Source of the DNA: Pogona vitticeps
Taxonomy: Eukaryota; Chordata; Lepidosauria; Squamata; Agamidae
Reading direction: 5' to 3'
NCBI RefSeq assembly: GCF_051106095.1
Contig: NC_135793.1
Span: forward strand, 8,733,001-8,797,000
DNA length: 64,000 bases
Made by a program: the position numbers and the translations under genes. A model generated the notes under the pieces. The model saw nothing but the letters and a program-made list of their open reading frames with translations. It ran no database searches and was not told the origin of the DNA. Below, one piece after another: positions 1-11,339 of this stretch (positions are counted from its first letter, which is position 1; each line of letters starts with the position of its first letter).

Positions 1-189
1 GGGGATCACTACACACAAAAGGCCAGCTAATGACACCCATCAACCACAGGAACAGATAATCTCTTCTCCTTAGCACAACAATACACCCACAACAATACAC
101 ACTAATTACCCATTTACAGAAAAAGACAAAGGCCTATCTCACAGCCATAAATACTGCACTCCCAAAGCCAACTACACCAGAGCACAGAG
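1..189. other. CA-rich DNA, unassigned
   Basis: A/C-rich sequence directly before the hammerhead-like repeat at 190. It may be more of the same retroelement, because it runs into that repeat without a visible junction, but nothing here identifies it on its own. Confidence 0.3.
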
Positions 190-297
190 TGCTGTCCTCT
201 GAAGATGCCGGCCACAGAGACTGGCGAAACGTTAGGAAGAACAACCGTCAAAACATGGCCAAAGAGCCCGAAACCCCCACAACTACCAGTTCATGTA
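190..297 (+). repeat. Penelope-like terminal repeat with hammerhead-like core
   Basis: A single copy of a ~100 bp repeat also seen at 16520-16772 (two arms), 35718-35978 (two arms) and 52349-52449. It has CTGAAGA at 199-205, a GC hairpin (GCCGG pairs with CTGGC around a CCACAGAGA loop), then GAAAC, and further on a conserved stretch ending in an ACAAC-type tail. The CTGANGA-stem-GAAA order is that of a hammerhead ribozyme, a motif reported in Penelope-like retroelements. One extra base lies between CTGAAGA and the stem, so activity is doubtful. The Penelope assignment is an inference from this motif and the inverted-pair habit of the other copies. Confidence 0.5.
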
Positions 298-1454
298 TGG
301 ATTTGCAGGACAGAGCTCAAGACGACAGCACGCCTTGCTTTGGAAATATGTGAAGCTTCTGAAGCATTTCAGAGGCCAGTTTAGTTTTGAAATGCGAACA
401 GCTATGAATACTTATAGTTGAAAAATGCATTTTAGTCAGTTCTTCGAAATGGGTGCCTTAGGAAAAAAATGTCTATGAAAAGTACACATAGAATGCAGTA
501 ATCCAAGTCTTGTAGCCTGAACACAGGGAAGGGGAAGAGAAAACAATTGAAAATCATATAAAATAAGCTACAGGTCTCTGGCACATGGACCATTTGTTGG
601 ATTTTCTTACAGTACCAGCTTCTTCACTGATACAGTTGGTATCTTCCCTGCCATCCATACTAGATCACCCTTACCTTGACTGAGAAACAGAGGCCAATAA
701 CTGCTTGCAAGTTTCCCCTAGAGAGGAGACCCACTTGTTGAAGCACTGGCAGAAATCCCACCCAGATAAACAGGTCTACTCTAGTTAAGATGAGGAACTG
801 GATACCGGCCAAAGGTTTTCATATCTTCCATTACTTCTCCTAAAGGTAGCAGGTCAGTTTGGACTGGGGATGGGGGGGGGGGAACGTCAAGCCCTGCAGC
901 TGAATCTCGCTCTCCGGGGCTTCTGCTTCATCCTTCTCGGCTTCAGTCAAGAAACATGTCCCTGCTCAATGCTTCTCTTTCATCCACTGGATAAAAATTA
1001 ACAGGTCTCTCCCTGTGTTGAACAGCACTTTTACTGCCTGTTAGGGATGATCTCCTGGAACGAGGGAGTTCTATTAATGTTGCTCTGCCTATTCTTGGGT
1101 CAGTAATAGCAATTGTTTCATCCCCTTTATCAGGTATACTCAGAAACAGTGTGGCAGATTGACTGGACAGTGGGTCCATCGGCCATGAAAATGGACAGGA
1201 ACCTAATATAAACATGCATGAATCTTTCATCACAAGAGCTTTGCTCTCTTTGCCCTAGATCTCTGCAGCACCTTCCTGCTCTGGTTTCTAATGCATCGGA
1301 CAAGATATTTTATTCCTTGGCCTCTTGGTTCTATTTCATGGCTTTGTTATGGAAGCAGATTACACATGTTGCCTATACTCTTAAGCTTCCCGATGGCTGG
1401 ATGGCTGGATGAAATGCTTTTCCTATAACTCCATCATGTTTTGTCAATCCTATG
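298..1454. other. No recognised feature
   Basis: Unique-looking AT-moderate DNA. It contains a short G-run near 869 and short open frames that look like chance. I see no SINE, LINE or exon here. Confidence 0.5.
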
Positions 1455-1465
1455 TTATCACTTGG

Positions 1466-1817
1466 GAGACGTGGTGGCGCTGCGGGCTAAACCGCAGAAG
1501 CCTGTGCTGCAGGGTCAGAAGACCAAGCAGTCGTAAGATCAAATCCACGCGACGGAGAGAGTGCCCGTCTCTTGTCCCAGCTCCCGCCAACCTAGCGGTT
1601 CGAAAGCATGCAAAATGCGAGTAGATCAATAGGGACCACCTCAATGGGAAGGTAACAGCGTTCCATGTCTAAGTCGCACTGGCCATGTGACCACGGAAGA
1701 TTGTCTTTGGACAAAATGCTGGCTCTATGGCTTGGAAACGGGGATGAGCACCACCCCCTAGAGTCGAACACGACTGGAGAAAAATTGTCAAGGGGAACCT
1801 TTACCTTTACCGTTATA
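1466..1817 (+). mobile_element. Sauria SINE, full length
   Basis: The copy starts with a tRNA-like head (GACGTGGTGGCGCTGCGGGC, then a box-B-like stretch near 1530). A conserved body follows, and the copy ends in ACCTTTACC-type units. The 11 bp sequence TTATCACTTGG flanks it exactly at 1455-1465 and 1818-1828, a target-site duplication. Sauria SINEs are tRNA-derived squamate SINEs with a 3' end shared with Bov-B LINEs, which are thought to mobilise them. The short frames inside are not genes. Confidence 0.9.
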
Positions 1818-1828
1818 TTATCACTTGG

Positions 1829-2759
1829 CCCTTAATCCTGCTCTTCTTGAGAAGACAGCTGGTAAGGGAGCAGGAGAAAGGGGAAAGTGGTTCATGTGGC
1901 ACACACATGTCTTGCAGAATTGCTCAGTGTATCTCTTGATCTTCTCCCCTGATGCTCAGGCAAAGAACTCAAGTAAAATCTGTCCACACACCCCCTCCAG
2001 CCAGTCTTCCCATGGGCTAATTTGATTGCTCAGGCATGAAGCCTTAAAGAAACTACATGCCAGGAAGGTGGATGTTGTAACAGGAAAAATGCATTTCCCT
2101 AAGGGGTGATTTGATCCCAAAATATAGCTGACAACATAGCTGGCCTTCAACTGCAGCACCTGAAGGAAAGTGCTGAAATATTGGGAAGAGAAGACAGATA
2201 CAGTACAAGAATGGTGTTCAGTATTGGAGTGAAGTACAGTGTTTGTGTGCTGTTTTGTGACAATTTTGAGTTGTCCTAATAAATCTTTTGCCCTGAAATC
2301 TTCTTTTGAGAGAGGGCTCCCTGGCTTGCTACCTTTAAAACAGAATTTTGATTAAATAGCAAGGAATTAACTCTCCCTCCTGTGGGTTCCTGCAGGAAAT
2401 ACACACGTCTTGCCTTGATGGTAGGAATTTATCTCCCAGGTCTGCATTAACTGCCAAGGCCTGAGTAGACATGGCAACGCGGTGAGAATACGCCTTTGTG
2501 TTGCTCCATTGTGCATGCTGTACATTTAGTGGACCAGTAACAGAGAGCAGGGAGTGTATGATGTGAACAATCTGTCAGTCTCGTTTGCATGGCATTTCTT
2601 AAAACCCCACTCACATTCTTGCTCCGTCTGAGTTCCATGGCAGGTGGTGAAACTTTCCCAACCCCCCCTTTGCTTATGGGCAAAACTAGTGCACAATTTT
2701 TGTATGTTTTTTTCAACTCCATCCATTTCTGTAATTATCACTGTGTGTCATCTTTTTTT
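1829..2759. other. No recognised feature
   Basis: Ordinary AT-moderate sequence. A poly-T run sits near 2752-2761, next to the SINE that follows. Overlapping short frames near 2450-2870 on both strands have no recognisable domain. Confidence 0.4.
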
Positions 2760-2941
2760 TTAGGGTTTCCAAGTAGAAAACACACGAACATGGTTTCCAA
2801 TTTGTTTCTTCTGGAGGCATCCTGGGACTGTGCAGCTTACCCAAAGCTACACAGGCTGGCTCTTTTCCCTTGAAGGCACAGTGAGGAATTGAACCTCCAA
2901 CCTCTCCGCAGCCAGATACCTAACCACTAATCTATCCAAGC
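2760..2941 (-). mobile_element. tRNA-derived SINE (family B), older copy
   Basis: Read on the minus strand, this shows a tRNA-like head with TTCAATTCCTCACTGTGCC, then the family-typical stretch for GTCCCAGGATGCC and a TTTTCTACTTGGAAACCC-like region. It matches copies at 2942, 9975, 13655, 27045, 33112 and 47057. It lies head-to-tail with the next copy, whose 3' end it abuts. Confidence 0.65.
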
Positions 2942-3177
2942 AGAACGAGTGTGGCATCAAGTCAATTCTGACTTAGTCAGACCCTTTTCAGGGTTTCCCG
3001 AGTAGAGAATACTCAGAAGCTGTTTCCCATTCCCTTCTTCTGGAAGCTTCCTGGGACTGTACAGCTGGCCCAAGGCCACATAGGCTATCTCTTTTCCCAG
3101 GAGGCACAGCAGGATATCAAACTTCCAACATCTGGCTTCACAGCCAAATACCAAGCTTACCAAGCTATGCAGCTAGC
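2942..3177 (-). mobile_element. tRNA-derived SINE (family B)
   Basis: On the minus strand this runs from a tRNA-like head (near 3175) through CAGTCCCAGGAAGC to the tail AAGTCAGAATTGACTTGA. The tail resembles those of SINEs thought to use RTE-class LINEs; that link is an inference. It is better preserved than its tandem neighbour. Confidence 0.8.
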
Positions 3178-4091
3178 TACATCCACTTCTAGCCTCATAT
3201 ACATTTCAAACATGCATGTGGTTTTACGCACATTTCTTCCTTTGCCATAAAACATCAAAAGCCTTAGAAGTGTGTGAATTTTCAGCTATAGACATAAGCC
3301 GTCTCATTGCTAGTTGCAGGAGGTATCAAATGAATACCTTCATGGGCAAATAAGAAATGAATAGATTTCTTTTCCTTCCCTAGCAATGAGAAATTTGGTG
3401 CAAGCAAGCTTCCTCTTGTATTTAGACTTTGGAAAAGTGCCTTTAGGAGGCTACAGCACCCAGAATCCCCTGCACTGCTTGGGGATTATGGATGTGTAAG
3501 TAACTTTCCTGAGTTCCGAACGCGTTTTTCAGAACACCATGCAGTCTACAGGGGTGGCCTCTTTTCTGAAGCTGACAGAGGCTGATAACTGTTCTCCGGT
3601 GTCTTCGTTCCTTTAATCCAAAGTGAAAAGGTTGTGCATTCCTGAGTTTGGCATAAGCTAGTTTTGACTGCTTCATTTTTCACACCACTCTGTTCGTGGC
3701 CTTGTGGGAGCCTTTATTAAGAGCACATTTGTGAGCGCTTGCTGCGAGACACGGAAGGTCAGTGTTCCATCAGCGCCAGCCTGCTCACGGCAGCGGTGCA
3801 TGAGAATGCAATATTAAATACATTACTGGCCCGAATCTGAAATGCCGACGCTGATTAGCAGGCTGGATGGAAGGTTCAAAGAAGGGGGGCATGTTCTCCG
3901 CAGTGACTGTGTTTCTGCTCATGTAACGTCCGTCACCTCTGAACTCTCCACCTGAGTGTTTGCATCAGACGGGCGGCCAGAGTTAAGGCAAACTGCTACC
4001 CTTCCTGGAAGATTTTGCATGCTGGCAAGGGCAGTACAGCAGGAGATGTAAGGAAGAGCAAACCAAAGAACTGTTTAGTCCTCAACAACCC

Positions 4092-4093
<2 letters not shown>
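3178..4093. other. Unassigned, with a possible conserved non-coding stretch at 3700-3890
   Basis: No transposon signature seen. The part at 3700-3890 is balanced in composition, free of simple repeats and contains ATTAAA/AATATTAAAT-type clusters of the sort seen in vertebrate conserved non-coding elements. Conservation itself cannot be seen from one sequence. Confidence 0.3.

Positions 4094-4165
<72 letters not shown>
4094..4165. repeat. (TA)n microsatellite
   Basis: About 35 uninterrupted TA units. The open frames that run through it on both strands are products of the repeat. Confidence 0.98.
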
Positions 4166-4168
<3 letters not shown>

Positions 4169-5592
4169 CTACAATTTCCAAAATTCAGAAATTCTGTTTT
4201 CTGAGCTCTGGTCTGCTCCAGTGTCCTGTTGCCCACAAGGACCAAATTGATGCCTCTGAAAAGCCTCCAAGCTGCAAAATCAGTGGCATAATCAAGGCAA
4301 AACTCACATGCTCACAGACCAGGGACCTTCTGAGCCCCAGCGACGATGGCTTCATCCATCCTGCTTCCTCAGCACCCCTCCTTTCCTCCAATAAGCCCAA
4401 GGCAACAGCATCATCCATGCCTTCCTTTGCCATCATGGTAGCCCTGCAAAGGAGATCAGACTCAGAGAAAACATTTGGACCAAGGAAAGAGAGAGAAATG
4501 TGTGGTTTGGTGGGGAACAGAACCTAGACCTCGCAAGCCTCCAGTGACAACAACGCAGTCGCTTTTTAGGGTAGAGTCCTCCTATAGCAGCCCACAAAAA
4601 GAGAAACAATACATCAATGAGCATTGGAAGCAAGGAAAGCAACAACAACAATCAAAGAGACATTACAAACACATATAATCACAAAGACAGATGGGCCAAG
4701 TGAAATTAAATGTTAAAAAATTACAGTGAACCCCCCCTCAAAAAAAACATGGAAAAGTTATGGTTTAGGATTACAACTGTCATCATCCCCTTACACTTGT
4801 GGATTCTGGGAGTTTTACTCCAAAAAAAGTGGCTTTTCCAAGCTTCAATCAAACCTATAAGGGCAAACTTGTAAAACATAACTCAAAAAGCTGTAGAAAA
4901 ATAGATGAGTCTTGAGGGATTGCTTGAAAGCCTCAATTAATGGGGCCTGATGGACTTCAGCTGATAATGCATCCGGAGATAAGATAATTGTTTCCTCTTT
5001 GGCTGTGTAAACTGGATAGCTTTGGATGTGTTTGCTGACAGTGTGCCCTGGAGAAAATATTCTAGTATCAGTGTACAAGAAGGGTGCTTTCTTACTTTTA
5101 GAAATGTGGAGTTTTGCAAAAAATTGTGTTTATAATTTGTGCAAATTACAAAAAACACAAACTCAATTTTGCACCAGAGCTGAGAGCTTGTAATGTGGCA
5201 AACAAATGCTCACTGTGTAGGTTTGTCCCTTAAATTTGAGAACACATTAAGAAAAATCTCGGACGCAATGAGATACTTTGAAATCCATATTGCTTCCTGG
5301 CACACTACACCAGCGCTGGAATGTACAAAGGATTTATTGGCTTTAACTGGAGGAAGTTCATACATTATTTGAGTAATTGGTACTTGGACAATTATTACCA
5401 AATCAGAGGCTAGACCCCTATTGCTGTCTGCACAAGGTGTGTGCAATTTGCCATGACTAATTATGGCTAATTGACAAGGTGTTAGGGTGTCTTGGCTGAC
5501 AATCAGGCATTTGACTGAGATGTGCCTTGACACCTCATTGATTAGCCAGAATTATCTGCATTTAGTTATGGAAACACCAATAGGATGCTGGT
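4166..5592. other. Mostly unassigned; hAT-type terminal fragment at 4798-4845
   Basis: At 4798-4845 (minus) there is GGATTCTGGGAGTTTTACTC followed by AGTGGCTTTTCCAAGCTT, a match to the terminal block of a hAT-like family recurring at 24648 and 33573. A similar GGACTACAATTTCC stretch is at 4166. The rest shows no clear feature. Confidence 0.45.
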
Positions 5593-5846
5593 CAGAACTT
5601 GAAAACAACACATTAGATGAAACATCCTAATGTTAAATTGTTATTTCCATGTTAACAGGAAGAAAAGCCTATTGATGCAGTTAAAGAGTAAAATGAAGTT
5701 AAAACATAACATTTTAAATATTCTAATGTTACTTTCAAAATGTTACTTCTAAAAATCTGGGCACACTTTTTTTTCTAGTTAGTCCCAAAGAAATGATTTT
5801 GTTTAACATTAACATGTTAAATCTAATGTGTTATTTCCAAGCTCTG
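5593..5846. mobile_element. Short non-autonomous hAT-like element
   Basis: The ends are inverted repeats of about 40 bp. The left end reads CAGAACTTGAAAACAACACA and the right end, reverse-complemented, reads CAGAGCTTGGAAATAACACA. The CAGAGCTTGGAAA start is shared with the terminal fragments at 24700 and 33620. The ~250 bp interior is AT-rich with repeated AATGTTA words and has no coding capacity. A matching 8 bp target duplication was not found, so the exact ends and the superfamily are tentative. Confidence 0.6.
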
Positions 5847-6854
5847 CCCCAAGTAGTAGATCAAACATCCACTGATGGGGATACTGATGTGCATGACTCA
5901 ACCAAGATATTTTGGAAACGAAGATGAAGGCCAAGATGCCCCCAGCCATTCCACATATACAAGTCACAAGACTTATGTCAAATTGTAACCGATAATGGGA
6001 GAGCATTTTCTGTTGTATCTGAGTCTAGCAGGCTAGCTTAATGGGCGTAGGCACACATCTTGGCTTTAATAGATAGAAATATTATCAAAGATGGAAGAAA
6101 TGAAATTCTTCAACAAACTGGATGTGTCAGCGGTGCTTTTGCTAAACTCCTTGAAGAAAGACACGGCAGAAAATCTGCACCCCCTCATCTGCATGCTGAT
6201 CATCTTTTTCTGCTGACCAGCGCTACTGCCCAAGATGGCTTTCTGAAATGCAGGGCTTCCAAAATTTCCCACCACCCTATAACCAAATTAGGTGCTAAGC
6301 AGCCCAAGAGGTTTGACAACGGGTGACAGTTTAGAGAAATGACCTGATTTTATGGGGCAGCCAGAACCTCTGGTCATCCAGAAATGTCTGAGGGTTGGGA
6401 CTGGAGAGAATAAATCCATCTTGAAACCCAGTAGGGATAAATGTCAACGGTAAGTAACCAAACTAAGACTCACAGGGGAGAGATGAGGTGACCTCTAAGA
6501 GGGTTTTAACTGACAACTCCGAGACTCCATTGAGGCTGAGCGTGTCAAAGTCTGAAGATGAAAAGAAACCTCAAAGGAGTCCAGGCTGGAAGGGATGCAT
6601 GAAGCTGATGCAAAGCATTTCTATAAACGCACCGGGCTGAATTATTTTTCCAGGGTCCACAGGCTGGCTTCAATGGCAGAGATGAAGAAATGTTTGCTTC
6701 TGTTTGGCCTCCTTGAAGAAAAGAATAAGATATACTAGGGAAATGATCTACAGAGCAACCATCCAGATTAACTATGCCAAAAGCAATTCTCAGAAGATAC
6801 AGAAGGAAGAGAAAGGCTGCACACATGTGTCCCACACCCAAAGTCAGATATCCA
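5847..6854. other. No recognised feature
   Basis: Non-repetitive sequence of mixed composition. The short frames on both strands have no recognisable domains. Confidence 0.4.
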
Positions 6855-7010
6855 GTTGCAGCCTAGTGGTTAGAGCATGGGACTATGCTTCGGGAGGTCC
6901 ATCATCTAATCCCCATTGAGCCATGAATATGAAGAACGTGATGATCACAGGCCAGTTGTCATCTGCAAGGGTTGCTGTGACCTCAAAATGGGCAGAAAGG
7001 TAGGATTTCA
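6855..7010 (+). mobile_element. tRNA-derived SINE fragment
   Basis: Contains GCCTAGTGGTTAGAGCATGG (box-A-like) and a box-B-like stretch near 6895, followed by a weakly matching body. The family is uncertain, but the head fits tRNA-derived SINEs and not a working tRNA gene, because no acceptor-stem pairing closes it. Confidence 0.5.
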
Positions 7011-9616
7011 CTGTGAGGTCACTGGAAGGAAGATGGGTCAAAATGTAGCATATGCTGTATGAGTTTCAAACAGCAACATCCCTGTCTTTGCTGTCTGCAG
7101 CCACAGACATTAAGACATTAGAGGTTTTTAGCTGTGATAGAAATTTAACCTGGTCTTAGTTCCCCCCCATACTACAGTGTATTGAATTGTACTGTAGTGT
7201 ATTGTTTTTATTTGATGTGCTTTGCAACGGCCTGTGTGCCATGCAATAAACTTGTGTGTGTGTGTGTGTATTTCAGTAAGTAGCAAAGTGGGAGGCATCC
7301 CCCCCTTGAGCATGGATGACCTCACCAAATGAAAGAGGGTTGAGTTGTGCCTAGTCTTTGGCTCAGCCTCTGCCCTCCACAGGAGCTCTCCCAGGTCCTG
7401 AAGTTCAGGTTGCTCAGGACCTTTGCCTTAACACCCCTTTAGAGCTTGGGCATTTTACTTTGTGCCTCTAGCTCCCAGCATCCAGGGATCAGCGTGGCTA
7501 CAGGGAGAGGTTGGAAAAATTACTTCCCAACTGTGGGACCCCAGATGTCCTCAGACTACAACTCCCAGAAGCCCTAGTTGGGACAGACAATGATCAGGGA
7601 ATGGTAATCCAAGAACACTGGAAACCCCCACCCCCAAGTTTAGGAACCTTTGCTTTGCAACAGAGAGGTCATTGCTTTACCAGTTTGAAGGTTGCATGCT
7701 TGCCGTTGCTTTTTTAAGTTTGTGACTTCAGTTTTTAGGTCCTATTCCACTGAGAACCATATATTGGTATGTGTAGCTAGATAGGTTTACAGCTTTTTGC
7801 TTTCTGCCTGTTGTATTTCTCTCTACATTATTCTGGTTCTTCATCTATTTTATTTCCTATCCCCTTACGCCTTGTAAATAAACCTGCCTCCTAACAGCTC
7901 CTGTGACTGCATGTTTTTTTCAAACAGATCTAACATTTTATTCTTTGCTGTTATTTGAAGACTTCTGGCCTATGTCACAGGGAATACAAGATTTGACCTT
8001 TGCTTCCTCAAACTCTCAGAGATATTCTGAAAGGTCTCGGGGTCTTCTGGCCCAGGCTGGAATAGAACTAGGTTGGCGATGATCTACTTTGAAGGTGTGA
8101 TATTTGATGCCAGGATCAGGAGGGGTTGCTGACTTGGATACTGGGTGTTATTGTTGAATCCACACTTTAAAGGAGCCGTCTAATGTGCTGAACCCATTTT
8201 GCAGATAGGGTTGAGCAACTTGTATGGCTTCTATAAAGTTGGGGCCAAAAACCGGAATGGATGCACCTGCTCACCACATAATCTATGTCATTGGCCTCCA
8301 TTGCCAGGAAATATCTTCTCATCACCCTTGATCTTTTTAATTTGTTCCCCAGGTTAAAAGAACAAACAAACAAAAGAATAACCAGCCTGTCTTTTACTCC
8401 TGCAAATCCCAGCTTGCACAGCAAGTCGGAGGCTGTAGCAGAGCAGCCGTATTCCCTGTAGCCCCTGCCAAACTCTCCATAGTGTCAAAGAAGCAGAAAT
8501 GCCAGCTTAGTAGAAGACAGTCTGCTGACTGAATATTTGCATATGGTAAGGAGAAAGGAAAAAGATCACTTTCCCCAAAAATGATCCTCAAGAGGAGAGG
8601 CAGGGAGGGAATGAGTGTGGGAGAGAAGTTGGAAGATAAAAAAAAAATCAAACTGGAACAAGAGGAAATGTACACTGGACAGGGCTTTTTGCTTCTTCTC
8701 CAAAAGACCACAAGGGAAAGGATCTGGCACCGTTTAGTCTTTCCACTATCCATGGCTGAGCAGAGTCATAAGGCAGAACCAGGAAACTTTGGCAAGGAAG
8801 ATGCATTTCTGTGCAAGGAAATCTGGAAGAGCACCTTACTAATCAATCCTAGATTCTGAAGTAAAGCCTAGAGGACGGTGGAAAGTTCAGGGAGGGCAAA
8901 GCAATGCTTAAAACAACAACACAGCAGAATGTTAATGCAGCCAAAAAGTTTCAGAGCATACTCTGGAAGAAAAGTGGAAATGATGCAATGAAGGTGCTGA
9001 AGATGGAAAGATTTTGTTTTTAAATGCTGGAGGTTCAGAATCAAATATACAAAGAGGCAGAAACGATGAGCTACACTATCTTAACCAGCATCAATTGCAA
9101 AAACCTTGCCCATCTCTGGAGAACAACGCAGTTTATCCAGGTGAATAATCTCAGTTTCTTGACAACTGGTGCTTAGGTTGCCCAGATGCAGAGAAATAGG
9201 GGGCTTGGTGTGCTCAGAGATGGCATTTGTCAAAATTGGTACATCTGCTGAAATACCAGTGCTTAACAGGCCATAATGACTGGAGAATTCTGGGAGTTGT
9301 AGTCCAAAAAGAGTCTATGCTGTGTGAAATCACTTGTACTGTGCACAAGGAAACAACAGACATGGAAGTCTTCTTCACCCCCATCTGTCCACTAGGGGGC
9401 ATTGTGTCCAGCCTGACTCTCTGCCTTCCATTCATTTCCAAGTTCAGGAAGAATTCTTATCCGAAGGATGAACAACAAATGGAAAGGATCTGATTGTCAT
9501 GAGTTCCAAGGGATGAGCTGATCATTCTGTCAGGGAGGTATAGCTTGGTAGGACTTGGGTTTTGTATGCAGAAGGTCCTATTACTGGATGAGATTGTTTG
9601 CTTTCCCCCAATCTTA
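7011..9616. other. No recognised gene; minor repeat scraps
   Basis: Contains a short (TG)n at 7253-7268 and ACTACAACTCCCAGAAGCC at 7557-7575. GAATTCTGGGAGTTGTAGTC at 9285-9304 comes from the hAT-like family described at 5593. No exon or complete transposon was recognised. Confidence 0.4.
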
Positions 9617-9962
9617 AAGGTAAAGGTAAAGGTTCCCCTTGACAATTTTTGTCCAGTCGTGTTCGACTCTAGGGGGCGTTGCTCATCCCCGTTTCCAAGC
9701 CATAGAGCCAGCGTTTTGTCCGAAGACAATCTTCCGTGGTCACATGGCCAGTGCGACTTAGACACGGAACGCTGTTACCTTCCCACTGAAGTGGTCCCTA
9801 TTTATCTACTTGCATTTGCATGCTTTCGAACTGCTAGGTTGGTGGGAGCTGGGACAAGCGACGGGAACTCACTCCGTCGCGTGGATTCGATCTTACGACT
9901 GCCTGGTCTTCTGACCCTGCAGCACAGAGGCTTCTGCGGTTTAGCCCACAGTACCTCCACGT
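9617..9962 (-). mobile_element. Sauria SINE, full length
   Basis: The reverse of the copy at 1466: it begins with AAGGTAAAGGTAAAGG and ends at the tRNA-like head near 9960. CCCCCAATCTTA at 9605-9616 recurs at 9963-9974 as a 12 bp target duplication. A younger copy, close to the one at 20653. Confidence 0.9.
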
Positions 9963-9974
9963 CCCCCAATCTTA

Positions 9975-10190
9975 GCTTAGGTTTATGTCTCTGGCTGCCA
10001 GAGGTTGGGAGTTCAATTCCCCACTGTGCCTCTTGGGAGAAGACCCAGCCTGTGCAGCCCTGGTCCAGCTGCATAGTCCAAGGGCACCCTCAGAAAAGGG
10101 GAATGGTCAACCACTTCTGAGTATGCTCTACCTGGAAAATGCAGGAAAGTGTCACCCTAATTCAGAATTGACTTGACAGCACATGATCAA
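9975..10190 (+). mobile_element. tRNA-derived SINE (family B)
   Basis: Head with GAGTTCAATTCCCCACTGTG, middle block CATAGTCCAAGGGCACCC and tail TTCAGAATTGACTTGACAGC. It starts right at the target duplication of the Sauria SINE, so that insertion hit the 5' edge of this copy or just beside it. Confidence 0.8.
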
Positions 10191-10299
10191 AGACGCTACC
10201 AACGTAGTGCCCCCTTCCACCTCATGCATAATGTTCCCAGAAGTTAGGAGGATGTCTAGATTTTACTTCATATTTCCATTATGCGCTTATAATGTTGGC

Positions 10300-10770
10300 A
10301 CTCCAAGGATGATCTAGTCTGAACCCCAACTCATGTAGGAAAACTATGGACTACTGCATCCTTAACTGGATATTCAACCTCTTTTCCAAAACTCCACCAA
10401 AGAAGGATCCACCACTTTTGAGGCAGGCTGCTTTCTTTCTTGTCTCGCCATCAGGAAGTTCTTTCTGAAGTTTAGTCAAAGGCTTCTTTCTTGTAATTTG
10501 AGTCTATTTGTTCTGCTCTTTCACTTTAGAGTAGCTTCAAGTACACTTGCTCCATCTTCTACATGACACCCTCTGAAATATTTGGAGATGGCTATAATAT
10601 AATTTTGCAATCTTCTCTTCTCAGGCTAAGCACCTCCAGCTTCTTCAACTCTTCCTCATTAGAGCTTGATTCCGAAACCCTTTATTGTCCTCTGGATGCA
10701 TTCCTGCTTCTCAATATCCTTCTTAAATTGTGGTGGTGCCCAGACAGGATTGCCGGTGAGGTCTGATCAG
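10300..10770 (-). mobile_element. CR1/L3-like LINE 3' relic
   Basis: On the minus strand this matches the familiar amniote CR1/L3 3' region. That includes the run over CTTTCTTGTAATTTGAGTC and the stretch GCACCTCCAGCTTCTTCAAC. It is diverged and holds no reading frame of use. Confidence 0.6.
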
Positions 10771-10945
10771 AGCAAGACAGAACAACACCATTAGCGTCCT
10801 TGAACTGAACATTATACTTCTCTAGACACACACTAGAACAACATTAGGTTTGTACACTGGAGGACAACAAACCATTTGCCATGTTGAGCAAAACTATGAA
10901 CACCTTTTATTCTTCCCTAGTCTGGGGTGGGCAATTTGTGAATCT

Positions 10946-11033
10946 CCACGTGCTGGACCACAGCTCCCATCATCCCTCACTGTTAGTCATGCTGATGGGA
11001 GTTGCAATCCAACAACTCTGGAAAGACCATGTA
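10946..11033. repeat. Short palindromic element
   Basis: CCACAGCTCCCATCATCCC and GATGGGAGTTGCAATCCAAC face each other around a short centre, giving a hairpin of about 80 bp. Related scraps occur at 25650-25745 and 30665-30760. Probably the remains of a miniature inverted-repeat element. Confidence 0.5.
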
Positions 11034-11339
11034 AATTGCTTGCCCATTCTAGACATCAATCCCAGCCCAAGGCAGCCACAACTTGGAACAGCAAGCTGGA
11101 GGAGAAGCAGAGCGGAGAGGACCTGTTCTTGTCCATCACATGGCTCTGTTCCATGGTTCATCCTAGGGAAAAGAAAAAGAGATGGCCTTTTGGATTTTTA
11201 TGGAGGCATCTTGGAAATGGAAGAGGGAAGGATGCTACTATAGGCAAAAATAGCCAATAGCACAAAAGTAGGGAGCAAAGGTTTAGACAGAAGAGTGTGT
11301 TTTTGCTTTTTTTTTTTTTGTATGGATACCATCACCGCC
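11034..11339. other. No recognised feature
   Basis: Two overlapping plus-strand frames cross this stretch but have no recognisable domain and no splice context. A poly-T run is at 11309-11320. Confidence 0.4.

Noticed and set aside
4015-4527. 170-residue plus-strand frame
   Set aside because: It runs through the (TA)n tract, which codes for alternating Ile/Tyr, and has no domain outside it.
9545-10120. 191-residue plus-strand frame
   Set aside because: It lies almost wholly in a reversed Sauria SINE and a family-B SINE.
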